A stretch of DNA of 43,467 nucleotides, taken from the NCBI GenBank assembly GCA_018401385.1, contig JAGYKZ010000009.1, positions 1-43,467 on the forward strand, written 5' to 3'. The notes beneath the pieces were generated by a model. That model saw only the letters and a list, made by a program, of their open reading frames with translations, was not told where the DNA came from and searched no databases. Made by a program: the position numbers and the translations under genes. Position 1 is the stretch's first letter; every line of letters begins with the position of its first letter. Shown here piece by piece: positions 18,332 through 27,345 of the stretch. The stretch is from Roseicyclus sp. (lineage in GTDB: Bacteria; Pseudomonadota; Alphaproteobacteria; Rhodobacterales; Rhodobacteraceae).

Positions 18332-20146
18332 ATGGAAGATCAGAACAAAAACCTGATCCTGGCCACGGGTTTGAGCTTTCTCGTCATTTTGGTGTGGTTC
18401 CTGTTGTTCCCACCAGAAGAACCACAGATCACGGAGGCAGATCCTGCGGCTGTCTCGGAACAGGCAAGTGACGCATTGTTGCCACCAAGCGCCAATGTAA
18501 GCGATCCGCAAATGATCGGTGCCGAAGACACCCGCGCGGTCGCGCTCTCGTCTTCGGCGCGCGTAGCGATTGAAACCGACACTTTGTCTGGCTCCATTTC
18601 GCTGCTGGGCGGGCGCATTGACGATCTGTCCCTGAAAAATTACCGTGAGACGATCGAGGAAGATGCGGATATTGTGCGCCTTCTGTCGCCTGTCGGTGGC
18701 CCCTCGGCTTATTATGCGCTTTATGGTTGGGCACCGGGCGGCGCGCTTGATTTCGACCAAGTGCCTGGTCCCAACAGCGAATGGCAGCTTGTGCAAGGTG
18801 ATGTGCTGACCCCGACAACGCCCGTTCTCTTGGAATGGGACAATGGCGCGGGTTTGATCTTTAGCCGCGCAATCACGGTGGATGAGGATTTCATCTTCTC
18901 CGTCACGCAATCGGTCCGAAATACGACTGGGAACACCGTGCGCCTTGCGCCCTATGGCATCGTGGCCCGTCACGGCTTGCCCTCAGATTTGCAGAACTTC
19001 TTCATCTTGCATGAGGGTGTGGTGCGCAAAACAGACGGCACGTTGGACGAAATCAGCTACGAAAAAGTGACCGAGTTGACCGTGGTGCCCAGTGAAGGGG
19101 CCGCGGCCGAATTGGTGGAGGTCACGGATAACGGTTGGATCGGGTTTACCGATAAATATTGGATGACCACACTCATCCCAGGTGCAGGACAGGCGTTCAC
19201 CGCTGCCACGCGCTATGTGGCCTCGGCAGATATTTACCAGACCGAGGCCCGCTTGCCTGCCGTTGATGTGGCGGCGGGTGCATCTGCGGAAGTCACCACC
19301 AAGCTATTCGCAGGGGCCAAGGAGTGGGCCGCCATCCGCGCCTATCAAGATGAGCGCGGGATTGATCGCTTTCTCGACTCGATCGATTGGGGTTGGTTCT
19401 ACTTCCTGACAAAGCCGATGTTCTGGCTGTTGCACTATTTGAACGTCATGATTGGCAATATGGGCCTTGCCATCATCGCGCTGACCTTCATTGTGAAAGC
19501 GGTTCTGTTCCCACTGGCCTATAAATCCTATGCCTCCATGGCGCGGATGAAAGAGCTTCAGCCAGAAATGGAAAAGCTGAAAGAACGCGCGGGTGATGAC
19601 CGCGAGGCCATGCAAAAGGGCATGATGGAGCTGTATAAGAAGAACAAGGTCAACCCTGCTTCGGGCTGTCTGCCGATCTTGCTGCAAATCCCGATTTTCT
19701 TCTCGCTCTATAAGGTGATCTTTGTCACGCTGGAGTTGCGCCATGCGCCGTTCTTCGGCTGGATGAAAGACCTGTCTGCGCCAGACACAACCTCGATCTT
19801 CAACCTGTTCGGCCTGTTTCCATGGCCCGCACCTGAACCTGGATCCATCCTCGCGCTGATTTTCATTGGTGTTTTGCCGATCCTGTTGGGCATTTCGATG
19901 TGGCTACAGCAAAAGCTTAACCCAGCACCCACCGACCCAACACAGGCCGCGATTTTCGCGTGGTTGCCCTTCATCTTCATGTTCATGTTGGGCCATTTCG
20001 CGACTGGCTTGTTGATCTACTGGATCGTTAACAACACGCTGACCTTCATGCAGCAATACGCAATCATGCGGCATCAAGGTTACACCCCAGATATTTTTGG
20101 GAATATCCGCGCCAGTTTCAAACGCGGGGAGAAGGACGCCAAGTGA
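18332..20146 (+). CDS. yidC: Membrane protein insertase YidC
   Basis: YidC inserts and folds inner-membrane proteins, alone or with SecYEG. The 604-residue protein has the N-terminal anchor (LILATGLSFLVILVWFLLF), a large periplasmic domain of about residues 40-350, and the conserved Oxa1 core. The core includes GWFYFLTKPMFWLLHYLN, NMGLAIIALTFIVKAVLFPL and VNPASGCLPILLQIPIFFSL, followed by later membrane segments. It starts the tight unit yidC-MOSC-engB, with each following gene beginning at a GTGA overlap. It is separated from rpmH-rnpA-yidD by the lipoprotein and ttcA genes. Confidence 0.98.
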   Translation: MEDQNKNLILATGLSFLVILVWFLLFPPEEPQITEADPAAVSEQASDALLPPSANVSDPQMIGAEDTRAVALSSSARVAIETDTLSGSISLLGGRIDDLSLKNYRETIEEDADIVRLLSPVGGPSAYYALYGWAPGGALDFDQVPGPNSEWQLVQGDVLTPTTPVLLEWDNGAGLIFSRAITVDEDFIFSVTQSVRNTTGNTVRLAPYGIVARHGLPSDLQNFFILHEGVVRKTDGTLDEISYEKVTELTVVPSEGAAAELVEVTDNGWIGFTDKYWMTTLIPGAGQAFTAATRYVASADIYQTEARLPAVDVAAGASAEVTTKLFAGAKEWAAIRAYQDERGIDRFLDSIDWGWFYFLTKPMFWLLHYLNVMIGNMGLAIIALTFIVKAVLFPLAYKSYASMARMKELQPEMEKLKERAGDDREAMQKGMMELYKKNKVNPASGCLPILLQIPIFFSLYKVIFVTLELRHAPFFGWMKDLSAPDTTSIFNLFGLFPWPAPEPGSILALIFIGVLPILLGISMWLQQKLNPAPTDPTQAAIFAWLPFIFMFMLGHFATGLLIYWIVNNTLTFMQQYAIMRHQGYTPDIFGNIRASFKRGEKDAK

Positions 20147-20889
20147 GCGTCACTCTCAAGCAAATATGGCGGCACCCGATCAAAGGGATTGGCGCAGAGC
20201 GGATCTCGGGGGCCTTTTTGGCCCCCGATTTCTCTTTGCCGCTTGATCGCGCTTTTGCGGTGATTGAGGAGGGTGCCGCGGCCAAGCATGGCCAATGGCA
20301 GCCATGTCGGAATTTTATCCGCGGCGCGAAGGCCCCGCAATTGATGGCCATCAGCGCAGAATGCGGCGAAGATGGGACCATGCGCCTTAGCCATCCCGAT
20401 CTGCCTGATTTCACCTTCGATCCAAAGCACGATGATGCAGGGCTGATCGCGTGGTTGCGCACAATATATCCCCCCGACCGCCCCGCACCTGTGGGGCTTG
20501 TGGCGGCCCCGCAAGCGGGGATGACGGATGCCAACTTCGCCTCAATCTCGGTGCTCAATCTTGCTTCCCTGCGCGCGCTTGAGGCGCGGGCAGGTGTCCC
20601 CTTGGACCCGCGCCGCTTTCGTGGAAACCTTTGGTTGGATGGTTTAACCCAATGGGAAGAATTGGACCTGATCGACGCAACTCTCGTGATTGGGAGCGCT
20701 CGATTGAAAATCGTGGAACCTATCACCCGTTGTCGCGCGACCGAAGCAAACCCCGACACGGGCACGCGCGATGTGCCCATATTGCAGATGTTGCAAGATG
20801 GTTGGGGTCACAGCACGTTTGGCGTATATGCTGAAACGATCGACCAGGGGCATATTGCCCAAGATGACGAAGTGGAGATTATCTGGTGA
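20143..20889 (+). CDS. MOSC domain protein
   Basis: The 248-residue protein starts at GTG 20143, overlapping the yidC stop by four bases. It has the N-terminal beta-barrel MOSC_N-type segment (LKQIWRHPIKGIGAERI) and the MOSC core. The core includes RFRGNLWLDGLTQWEELDLI and the conserved cysteine in PITRCRATEANPDTGTRD, which in relatives handles sulfur for molybdenum-cofactor enzymes. Substrate is unknown; relatives such as YcbX reduce N-hydroxylated compounds. Its position between yidC and engB is recurrent in roseobacter-like genomes, to my knowledge. Confidence 0.9.
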   Translation: MSVTLKQIWRHPIKGIGAERISGAFLAPDFSLPLDRAFAVIEEGAAAKHGQWQPCRNFIRGAKAPQLMAISAECGEDGTMRLSHPDLPDFTFDPKHDDAGLIAWLRTIYPPDRPAPVGLVAAPQAGMTDANFASISVLNLASLRALEARAGVPLDPRRFRGNLWLDGLTQWEELDLIDATLVIGSARLKIVEPITRCRATEANPDTGTRDVPILQMLQDGWGHSTFGVYAETIDQGHIAQDDEVEIIW

Positions 20890-21545
20890 GTGCTACCCTG
20901 CCCTTCCCTTTGGCCGAGGATGCCGATGAGATCAGCCTTGAAAACGGGCGGCTTTTGTTCGCCCGGGGTGCAGAATTCGTCAAAGGTGTGGTTGCAATGG
21001 ATGGTTTGCCGCCTGCGGATCGTTTGGAGATTTGTTTTGCAGGGCGCTCGAATGTCGGGAAATCCTCGCTCATCAATGCGCTGACGGGGCGTAAGAACCT
21101 GGCGCGAGCCTCAAACACGCCTGGACGGACACAAGAAATCAATTTCTTCACCCTTGGCGACAGCCATTATGTGGTCGACCTTCCCGGATATGGCTTTGCC
21201 GAGGCCCCCGTGGCCGTGGTCGAAAAATGGCAAAAACTGCTCAAGGCGTATCTCTCAGGGCGCGCCTCGCTGCGCCGCGCCTTTGTCTTGATCGACACCC
21301 GCCATGGCGTAAAGGCTGTAGATGACGAGATCATGACCCTGCTTGACCAGTCTGCGGTCACGTTTCAAGTGGTGCTTACCAAAGCCGATAAGGTGAAAGA
21401 GGCCGAGCGCGAAAAAATCTTGGCACAAGTGCGCAAAGCCCTATCCAAACATCCCGCCGCCTATCCCGAACTGTTGATGACATCTTCTGAAAAAGGATGG
21501 GGTATCGAAAATCTGCGCGCGCTGATCGCAGGGCTTGCGGGCTAA
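20886..21545 (+). CDS. engB: Ribosome biogenesis GTPase EngB (YihA/YsxC)
   Basis: EngB is an essential-type GTPase needed for late 50S assembly. The 219-residue protein has G1 GRSNVGKS at residues 53-60, the switch region ASNTPGRTQEINFF, G3 DLPGYGFAEAP, G4 TKADK and a G5-like TSSEKGWGI. The start is GTG 20886, overlapping the MOSC stop by four bases, so translation is probably coupled. An alternative name is ysxC. Confidence 0.97.
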   Translation: MSATLPFPLAEDADEISLENGRLLFARGAEFVKGVVAMDGLPPADRLEICFAGRSNVGKSSLINALTGRKNLARASNTPGRTQEINFFTLGDSHYVVDLPGYGFAEAPVAVVEKWQKLLKAYLSGRASLRRAFVLIDTRHGVKAVDDEIMTLLDQSAVTFQVVLTKADKVKEAEREKILAQVRKALSKHPAAYPELLMTSSEKGWGIENLRALIAGLAG

Positions 21546-21632
21546 CAGCCACCTTCACAGCAAGGCTTTCCTGCCTTATGGAAGGAACGCAGCGCGCCTG
21601 AAGCGGCGTGGGATCAATTTGGAACGCCAAAA

Positions 21633-22496
21633 ATGAAGAAGCAGACAGCCAAAATGCGTGATTTTCTCTCGACCGCCCGCACCTTGAACGAAGCCCTGCC
21701 CTATTTGCAGCGCTATCACGGGGCGATTGTGGTGATCAAACTGGGCGGGCACGCGATGGGGTCGGATGAGGGGATGGCCTCATTCGCGCGCGATGTCATG
21801 CTGATGCGCACCGTTGGCGTGAACCCCGTGGTCGTGCATGGCGGCGGGCCAATGATCAACCAGATGCTTGAAAAGCTAGGGGTAACTTCGACCTTCACGC
21901 GCGGCAAGCGGGTCACGGATGCCCCGACCATGGATGTGGTTGAAATGGTTCTATCTGGTCAGGTCAACAAGCGGATCGTGCAAGCCATCAATACCGAAGG
22001 CGGACGCGCGGTTGGCCTGTCAGGAAAAGATGCCGCGATGATCACCTGCACGATGGCGGACCCCGATTTGGGTTTCGTAGGCGAGCCGAGCGAGGTGCAC
22101 ACCACCCTTCTGCGGCAACTCTTTGAGGCTGAGATGATCCCCGTGATCGCGCCCATCGGCGCTGATCGGGCGGGCCAAAGCTACAACATCAATGGCGACA
22201 CGGCGGCAGGTGCCATTGCCGCGGCCCTGAAAGCGGATCGCCTGCTTTTGTTGACCGATGTTTCAGGTGTGAAGAATGCCGATGGCGAGGTTGTCACCGA
22301 ATTGACCGCCGCCGATGTCGAGGCGATGACCCAAAGCGGCGTGATCGCAGGCGGCATGATCCCAAAAACCGAAACAGCGCTGTCAGCGGTGCGCGCAGGT
22401 GTGCGCGCGGCAGTGATTTTGGACGGGCGTGCGCCAAATGCCTGCCTGTTGGAGTTGTTCACGGATCACGGTGCCGGCTCTATCATCCGCGCCTAG
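21633..22496 (+). CDS. argB: Acetylglutamate kinase
   Basis: ArgB phosphorylates N-acetylglutamate in arginine biosynthesis. The 287-residue protein has the amino-acid-kinase motifs [11 protein letters not shown] and [20 protein letters not shown]. The substrate-binding [20 protein letters not shown], the ADP-site [16 protein letters not shown] and the late [14 protein letters not shown] (conserved Lys) are also present. The N-terminal helix ([19 protein letters not shown]) is of the type found in arginine-sensitive hexameric enzymes, so feedback inhibition is plausible. It is 87 bases after engB. Confidence 0.97.
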   Translation: MKKQTAKMRDFLSTARTLNEALPYLQRYHGAIVVIKLGGHAMGSDEGMASFARDVMLMRTVGVNPVVVHGGGPMINQMLEKLGVTSTFTRGKRVTDAPTMDVVEMVLSGQVNKRIVQAINTEGGRAVGLSGKDAAMITCTMADPDLGFVGEPSEVHTTLLRQLFEAEMIPVIAPIGADRAGQSYNINGDTAAGAIAAALKADRLLLLTDVSGVKNADGEVVTELTAADVEAMTQSGVIAGGMIPKTETALSAVRAGVRAAVILDGRAPNACLLELFTDHGAGSIIRA

Positions 22497-22537
22497 TTTT
22501 GCTTGCGCTGCGCGGATCAATCAGCGCAGGCTGTGGC

Positions 22538-23188
22538 ATGGTTTTGACCGATCTCATCCAAAGCGCGCAGGCGCGGCACCTGACCATCTTGGGGCATTTC
22601 GCACCCAAAGCTGCGCATGGCCTTGACGCAGGGGTTAAGGCGCTTGTGTTGTTGGGGCCAGATGAACCTGTCTTTTGGCCCGCGTTTAAAGATAGCCCTG
22701 AATTTCGCGATGGCGCACCCGATCCGATGGATCGTTGGTCTGCGCGGGTGATCGGGGCATGGGCGGCAGAGATGGGTGCCACAGCCTATTTCCCCTTTGG
22801 CGGACCACCCTATGCCCCCTTCTATCAATGGGCTTTGGCAAGCGGTGCGATCTGGCAAAGCCCGATCCGATTGCTGGTCCATGCGCGTGCAGGGTTATGT
22901 GTATCCTTTCGCGGCGCGGTTGGCCTGCCATATGCCCTCCCAGAACCACCCGCGCAGAATTCACCCTGCGACAGCTGCACAGCACAACCTTGTCGCAACG
23001 CTTGCCCCGTTTCTGCATTTGATGGGATTGGCTATGACACCGCAAGCTGCCATGACTATCTCAATACAGATGCAGGTGCGGATTGCATGACATATGGCTG
23101 TGCCGCACGCCGCGCTTGCCCAATATCACAAGGATTTGGCCGCCTGCCAGAACAGGCCCATTTCCATATGAGGAGCTTTCACAAATGA
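22538..23188 (+). CDS. 4Fe-4S ferredoxin-like / epoxyqueuosine-reductase-like protein
   Basis: This 216-residue protein carries cysteines arranged as CDSCTAQPCRNACPVSAF (residues about 147-164) and then CMTYGCAARRACPIS. These match two 4Fe-4S cluster sites like the ferredoxin part of QueG, but without QueG's full cobalamin domain or C-terminal HEAT repeats. The N-terminal region (GHFAPKAAHGLDAGVKALVL, YFPFGGPPYAPFYQWAL) is typical of a short family found in alphaproteobacteria. The ATG at 22538 is chosen; an in-frame TTG at 22499 lies immediately after argB. The redox partner is unknown. Its stop overlaps the next gene by ATGA. Confidence 0.8.
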   Translation: MVLTDLIQSAQARHLTILGHFAPKAAHGLDAGVKALVLLGPDEPVFWPAFKDSPEFRDGAPDPMDRWSARVIGAWAAEMGATAYFPFGGPPYAPFYQWALASGAIWQSPIRLLVHARAGLCVSFRGAVGLPYALPEPPAQNSPCDSCTAQPCRNACPVSAFDGIGYDTASCHDYLNTDAGADCMTYGCAARRACPISQGFGRLPEQAHFHMRSFHK

Positions 23189-23691
23189 CCCTGACCCTCA
23201 TCCTCATTCGCCATGCGAAATCCGACTGGGCCGATGCAGGGCTGGCCGACCACGATCGCCCGCTCAACACGCGTGGCGCTGAGGATGCACCACGCATCGG
23301 CAATTGGCTTGCAGAACAGGGGTTGCGTCCAGATCACATCCTGTGCTCCACCGCCACGCGCGCGGTTGAGACATGGGCGGGCATCTCTGAACGGATGCAG
23401 GCCAAAGATATCGAGGTGTCTTATACCCGCGCCCTCTATCTGGCCATGCCACCTGAGATGCTCAATGTGATCAGGGTCAGCGAAGGTCGCGTTCTGACCG
23501 TCATCGGCCATAACCCTGGAATTGGCAGCTTGGCCCGCTCCCTTTTGCAAAACGAACCCGATCACGCGAAATTCACGCGATACCCCACCGCCGCGACATT
23601 GGTCGCCGATTTCAAAGCAAAATCATGGGCAGATATAGAAATAGGCGCGGGGCTCGCCCGCGCCTTTCTCACACCGCGTGATTTGCCCTGA
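23185..23691 (+). CDS. SixA-like histidine phosphatase
   Basis: The 168-residue protein has the histidine-phosphatase signature LILIRHAKSDWADAGLADHD with catalytic His10, the second arginine motif CSTATRAVETW, and the second catalytic histidine in VIGHNPGI. Size and motif order match the SixA branch, which dephosphorylates phosphohistidine in phosphorelay proteins. The true substrate here is uncertain. It starts with an ATGA overlap with the ferredoxin-like gene and ends six bases from the convergent aapP. Confidence 0.88.
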   Translation: MTLTLILIRHAKSDWADAGLADHDRPLNTRGAEDAPRIGNWLAEQGLRPDHILCSTATRAVETWAGISERMQAKDIEVSYTRALYLAMPPEMLNVIRVSEGRVLTVIGHNPGIGSLARSLLQNEPDHAKFTRYPTAATLVADFKAKSWADIEIGAGLARAFLTPRDLP

Positions 23692-23697
23692 ACGGGA

Positions 23698-24498
23698 TCA
23701 GTGCCCCAAAATCTGACTCAGGAACAGCTTGGTGCGATCATTCTGTGGATTGGTGAAGAACGGCTCTGGCTCGTTCTGCTCCACGATTTGGCCCGCATCC
23801 ATGAAGATCACGCGGTTGGCGACCTGACGGGCAAAGCCCATCTCATGGGTCACGCAGAGCATCGTCATGCCTTCTTCGGCCAGTTGGATCATCGTATCCA
23901 ACACTTCCTTGATCATCTCAGGGTCCAGTGCCGAGGTCGGCTCGTCAAACAGCATGATACGCGGACGCATACACAGGCTGCGTGCAATCGCCACACGCTG
24001 CTGCTGTCCACCTGACAGTTGGCCCGGATATTTATGGGCTTGCTCGGGAATCTTGACCTTTTCGAGGAAATACATCGCGGTTTCCTCGGCTTCGCGTTTT
24101 GGCACTTTGCGCACCCAAATCGGGGCCAATGTGCAATTTTCAAGAATGGTCAAATGCGGAAACAGGTTGAAATGCTGGAACACCATACCCACCTCAGACC
24201 GCACCTTGTCGATGTTTTTAAGGTCGGTCGACAGGGTCGTGCCATCGACAATGATCTGCCCTTTTTGGTGTTCTTCCAAAGCATTGATGCAGCGGATCAA
24301 GGTGGATTTTCCAGAACCTGAGGGGCCGCAAATAACGATCCGCTCCCCCCGATTCACGGTCAGATTGATGTCACGAAGCACATGAAATGTGCCATACCAT
24401 TTGTTCATATCGCTGATTTCGATTGCCACCTCATCAGTGACTTTCATTTGCGAACGGTCGATTTGGCGGTCCTGTAGGGACGTTTGCGCCTCACTCAT
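23698..24498 (-). CDS. aapP: General L-amino acid ABC transporter ATP-binding protein AapP
   Basis: The cytoplasmic ATPase of a broad-specificity amino-acid importer. The 266-residue protein has Walker [10 protein letters not shown] (58-66), Q-loop [20 protein letters not shown] signature [15 protein letters not shown], Walker [15 protein letters not shown] and the switch histidine in [10 protein letters not shown]. It is the last gene of aapJQMP, 12 bases after aapM. The close relation to GlnQ-type ATPases is normal; the two long permeases support aap rather than gln. Confidence 0.95.
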   Translation of the reverse strand: MSEAQTSLQDRQIDRSQMKVTDEVAIEISDMNKWYGTFHVLRDINLTVNRGERIVICGPSGSGKSTLIRCINALEEHQKGQIIVDGTTLSTDLKNIDKVRSEVGMVFQHFNLFPHLTILENCTLAPIWVRKVPKREAEETAMYFLEKVKIPEQAHKYPGQLSGGQQQRVAIARSLCMRPRIMLFDEPTSALDPEMIKEVLDTMIQLAEEGMTMLCVTHEMGFARQVANRVIFMDAGQIVEQNEPEPFFTNPQNDRTKLFLSQILGH

Positions 24499-24510
24499 CG
24501 GGTGGCCTCC

Positions 24511-26004
24511 TTATCGGCGGTCAGTCTGAAGCTTGCGCTCCAGATACATGGAATAGCGGGACATGAAGAAGCAGAAGGTAAAGAACAGAAGCGCTACGAA
24601 AATATACAGCTCCCAGTAAATACCGTTCCATTCTCCCGTGGCACGGATGGCATTGGTCAGGCCAAGCGGATCACGCAAGCCAACGAAAACCACCAGCGTG
24701 GTGTCTTTGAACAAGCCAATAAAGGTGTTCACAATTCCGGGGATTGAGATCTTGAGCGCCTGCGGCAAGACAATCAGCTGCATAGATTTCCAGTAATCAA
24801 GCCCCAGGCTATCGGCCGCCTCATACTGCCCCGTGGGCAAGGCGGCGAGACCGCCGCGCACCACCTCGGCGATATAGGCCGAGGCAAACAGGGTCACGAG
24901 AATGATTACCCGCAGAAGCGCGTCAAAGCTTGAACCTGGGGGCAGGAAATATTTGAGCAAGGTCGAGGCCACAAACAACCAAACGATCAAAGGCACACCA
25001 CGGATAACCTCAATGAAGGTCACACAGACCCAACGGATAAAGGGCATGGTTGATTGCCGCCCTAGCGCCAACAAGATACCAATCGGCAGGGACAGCACGA
25101 TGCCAGACGTGCCAATGATGATCGCCAACATGAACCCACCGAATTGGTCAGAAGGGATCGCGGGCAAGCCGAAGGGGATGATGCTATGAAGCACGTCTTT
25201 CGCATGAGGAAAGAGCGGGAACAGCCCCCCATGGTCGATAAAGGGCAGCGGGTTCAAGAAGATTAAGATAAAGGCGATGACCGCCCCAATTCCACCGCCC
25301 AACAACCCAAAGCGCGTGGCCACAAAACGGCCGATGAAAAATGCAGCCGCAAGACCCATCGCTACAGTCATTGGCCCCCAAATGGAACCGCCCCAAAATA
25401 AAAATACCCCAATAAACGGGTAGAGCATGGAGAAGAAAAGCAGACTGCGCGGCAAGCTTGAGTAAAGGATCGGCGCAACTGCTACAACCAATAGGGCCAC
25501 CGCCAAGAGAGGACGCCAATAGCCAAACCAGAAGATTGTGAAATTGCTCAGATCACCTTTCATCATGCCGACAAATTCGATGCGATCTGTAGCATTCGAG
25601 CCTGCCCCGAACACCGCCTCCACACCTCCAGCCGCCGCCAATGGCTCGGCATAGAAGAGACCGGACAGAAGCACGTCATCGGTTGGGTAGAACCCAAACA
25701 GCAATTGCAACCAACGTTCATTGATCACAGCCCAACAAGCTGCTGTTTCAATCCCACGCGCATCACGGATTTCGCGGCACTCGGTCAAGGAGCCTGCGAC
25801 CCAAATCCCATTCAGGGTCCATGGCATGATCGAGGCCAGAACACTCCATATAAAATAGATCGACAAAATGGTAAGCACTGTGTTGGTAACCGAGGAGAAC
25901 AGGTTCTCACGCATCCAACGCAGCACGCCGGCCTGACCTGGTGGGGGCGGTGCAGGCGGGATCATATCGCGCCGAACAAAAGCAACAGAGGATTGTTTGC
26001 TCAT
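24511..26004 (-). CDS. aapM: General L-amino acid ABC transporter permease AapM
   Basis: One of two membrane subunits. It is 497 residues, far longer than a typical HisM-type permease, because of an N-terminal half with extra membrane segments and a large periplasmic region containing paired cysteines (TECREIRDARGIETAACWAV). The C-terminal half has the EAA loop region (LGLDYWKSMQLIVLPQALKI) that couples to the ATPase. This architecture is specific to the aap/bztBC family. It follows aapQ with one base between them and precedes aapP. Confidence 0.95.
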   Translation of the reverse strand: MSKQSSVAFVRRDMIPPAPPPPGQAGVLRWMRENLFSSVTNTVLTILSIYFIWSVLASIMPWTLNGIWVAGSLTECREIRDARGIETAACWAVINERWLQLLFGFYPTDDVLLSGLFYAEPLAAAGGVEAVFGAGSNATDRIEFVGMMKGDLSNFTIFWFGYWRPLLAVALLVVAVAPILYSSLPRSLLFFSMLYPFIGVFLFWGGSIWGPMTVAMGLAAAFFIGRFVATRFGLLGGGIGAVIAFILIFLNPLPFIDHGGLFPLFPHAKDVLHSIIPFGLPAIPSDQFGGFMLAIIIGTSGIVLSLPIGILLALGRQSTMPFIRWVCVTFIEVIRGVPLIVWLFVASTLLKYFLPPGSSFDALLRVIILVTLFASAYIAEVVRGGLAALPTGQYEAADSLGLDYWKSMQLIVLPQALKISIPGIVNTFIGLFKDTTLVVFVGLRDPLGLTNAIRATGEWNGIYWELYIFVALLFFTFCFFMSRYSMYLERKLQTDRR

Positions 26005-26005
26005 C

Positions 26006-27220
26006 TCACCGCTCCTTCAGTTTGACGCTGGAATTGTAGAGGTTCATCACTGATGAAATGATCAAGCTGACGATGAGATAGAAGGAACCCAGAAGCAAAA
26101 TCCCCTCAATCTCTCGGCCTGTTTGGTTGATCGTGATGCCCCCCAGTGTCGATCGGACATCCATATATCCCACGGCCAATGCAAGTGAAGAATTCTTGGT
26201 CAGGTTCAAAAATTGTGAAATCAGCGGTGGGATGATAACGCGCAATGCCTGGGGAAGGATCACCAATTGCATGGTGCGGTTTGGCTGCATTCCCAAGGCA
26301 AAAGAAGCCTCGGTTTGGCCACGCGATACGGATAAAATACCCGAGCGCACAATTTCCGCAATGAACGCCGAGGTGTAGAGCGACAGCGCCAGCCAAAGCG
26401 CAATCAGCGAGTTTCGGATCTGGATCCCACCCACAAAGTTGAACCCGCCCAGCTCTGGAACCTCCAATGTGATTGGAGCTCCCATGATGAAATAGACCAA
26501 AAGCGCGGGAACGAAAAACAAGGCGAGCGACAGACGGAACACCGGGAGTTGTTGGCCTGTCTGTTCTTGGCGTTTGCGCGCGAAACGGCGCAGGATGAAA
26601 ATCGCCGCCAAAGACAGCAAGAACACCGCTACAACCAACCCCGACCCCTCACCCCAGAGGGGCTTCGGTACGAAGACACCGCGGTTCGATATCGCAACGC
26701 TATCCCACAGGATCATCTCGGCTCCGCCACCTTCGCGGAAATCGCGGGGCTGCGGGGTGGCCTCGGTCATCACCGCGAAAACAATCAGAATCCAAATCAA
26801 CAGCGGCGTGTTGCGCATCGCTTCCACGTAAAAGGTCATGATGCCAGAGACGACAAAGTTTTTGGAAAGCCGCAAAACGCCAGCCAAAACGCCGATCACC
26901 GTGGCCAAGATGCACCCCAAAAAGGCGACAAGCAGCGTGTTTAAAATGCCCACAAGGGCCGCGCGCGCATGGGTATCTTGTGATGTGAAGGGGATCAGCT
27001 GCTGATTGATGTCATAGCCCGCCGTTGTCCCGAGAAAGGAAAAACTGAAATCCTTGCCGAGCGCGGCCAGATTTTGAATGGTGTTGTCCACCAACCATGC
27101 CAATGACAACATCAACAACATGGCGGCAACCACCTGAATGGTCATCGATCTGTAGCGCGCGTCATAGAGAAGCTGACTCAGGCGGAATTTATCCTGTGGC
27201 ATTTCGGTCGTGTCGGCCAT
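26006..27220 (-). CDS. aapQ: General L-amino acid ABC transporter permease AapQ
   Basis: The partner permease of AapM, 404 residues from ATG 27220 (MADTTEMPQDKF); the longer GTG-start reading adds only two residues. It has N-terminal membrane segments (SMTIQVVAAMLLMLSLAWLV) and a periplasmic insertion. Its C-terminal core carries the conserved SRGQTEASFALGMQPNRTMQ and LPQALRVIIPPLISQFLNLT stretches of the HisMQ EAA motif. It is separated from aapJ by 125 bases that contain a strong hairpin. Confidence 0.95.
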   Translation of the reverse strand: MADTTEMPQDKFRLSQLLYDARYRSMTIQVVAAMLLMLSLAWLVDNTIQNLAALGKDFSFSFLGTTAGYDINQQLIPFTSQDTHARAALVGILNTLLVAFLGCILATVIGVLAGVLRLSKNFVVSGIMTFYVEAMRNTPLLIWILIVFAVMTEATPQPRDFREGGGAEMILWDSVAISNRGVFVPKPLWGEGSGLVVAVFLLSLAAIFILRRFARKRQEQTGQQLPVFRLSLALFFVPALLVYFIMGAPITLEVPELGGFNFVGGIQIRNSLIALWLALSLYTSAFIAEIVRSGILSVSRGQTEASFALGMQPNRTMQLVILPQALRVIIPPLISQFLNLTKNSSLALAVGYMDVRSTLGGITINQTGREIEGILLLGSFYLIVSLIISSVMNLYNSSVKLKER

Positions 27221-27303
27221 GCGCACCCCAAATGAGTAATCCGTGCATAACCGCCCAGAAAGACACTGGTCGTCAAAAGCACGTCAGTCTGAATGAAAAT
27301 GAC

Positions 27304-27339
27304 GACAAACGGGGCTTGGGAACCCAAGCCCCGTTTGTC
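27304..27339 (-). terminator. Perfect 17-bp hairpin between aapJ and aapQ
   Basis: GACAAACGGGGCTTGGG at 27304-27320 is perfectly complementary to 27323-27339, leaving a minimal loop. It begins 7 bases after the aapJ stop, inside the aap operon. The transcript has no long U-tract after it. The likely role is partial termination or 3'-end protection that leaves more binding-protein mRNA than permease mRNA, a common arrangement in ABC importers. Confidence 0.7.
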
Positions 27340-27345
27340 AACGGA

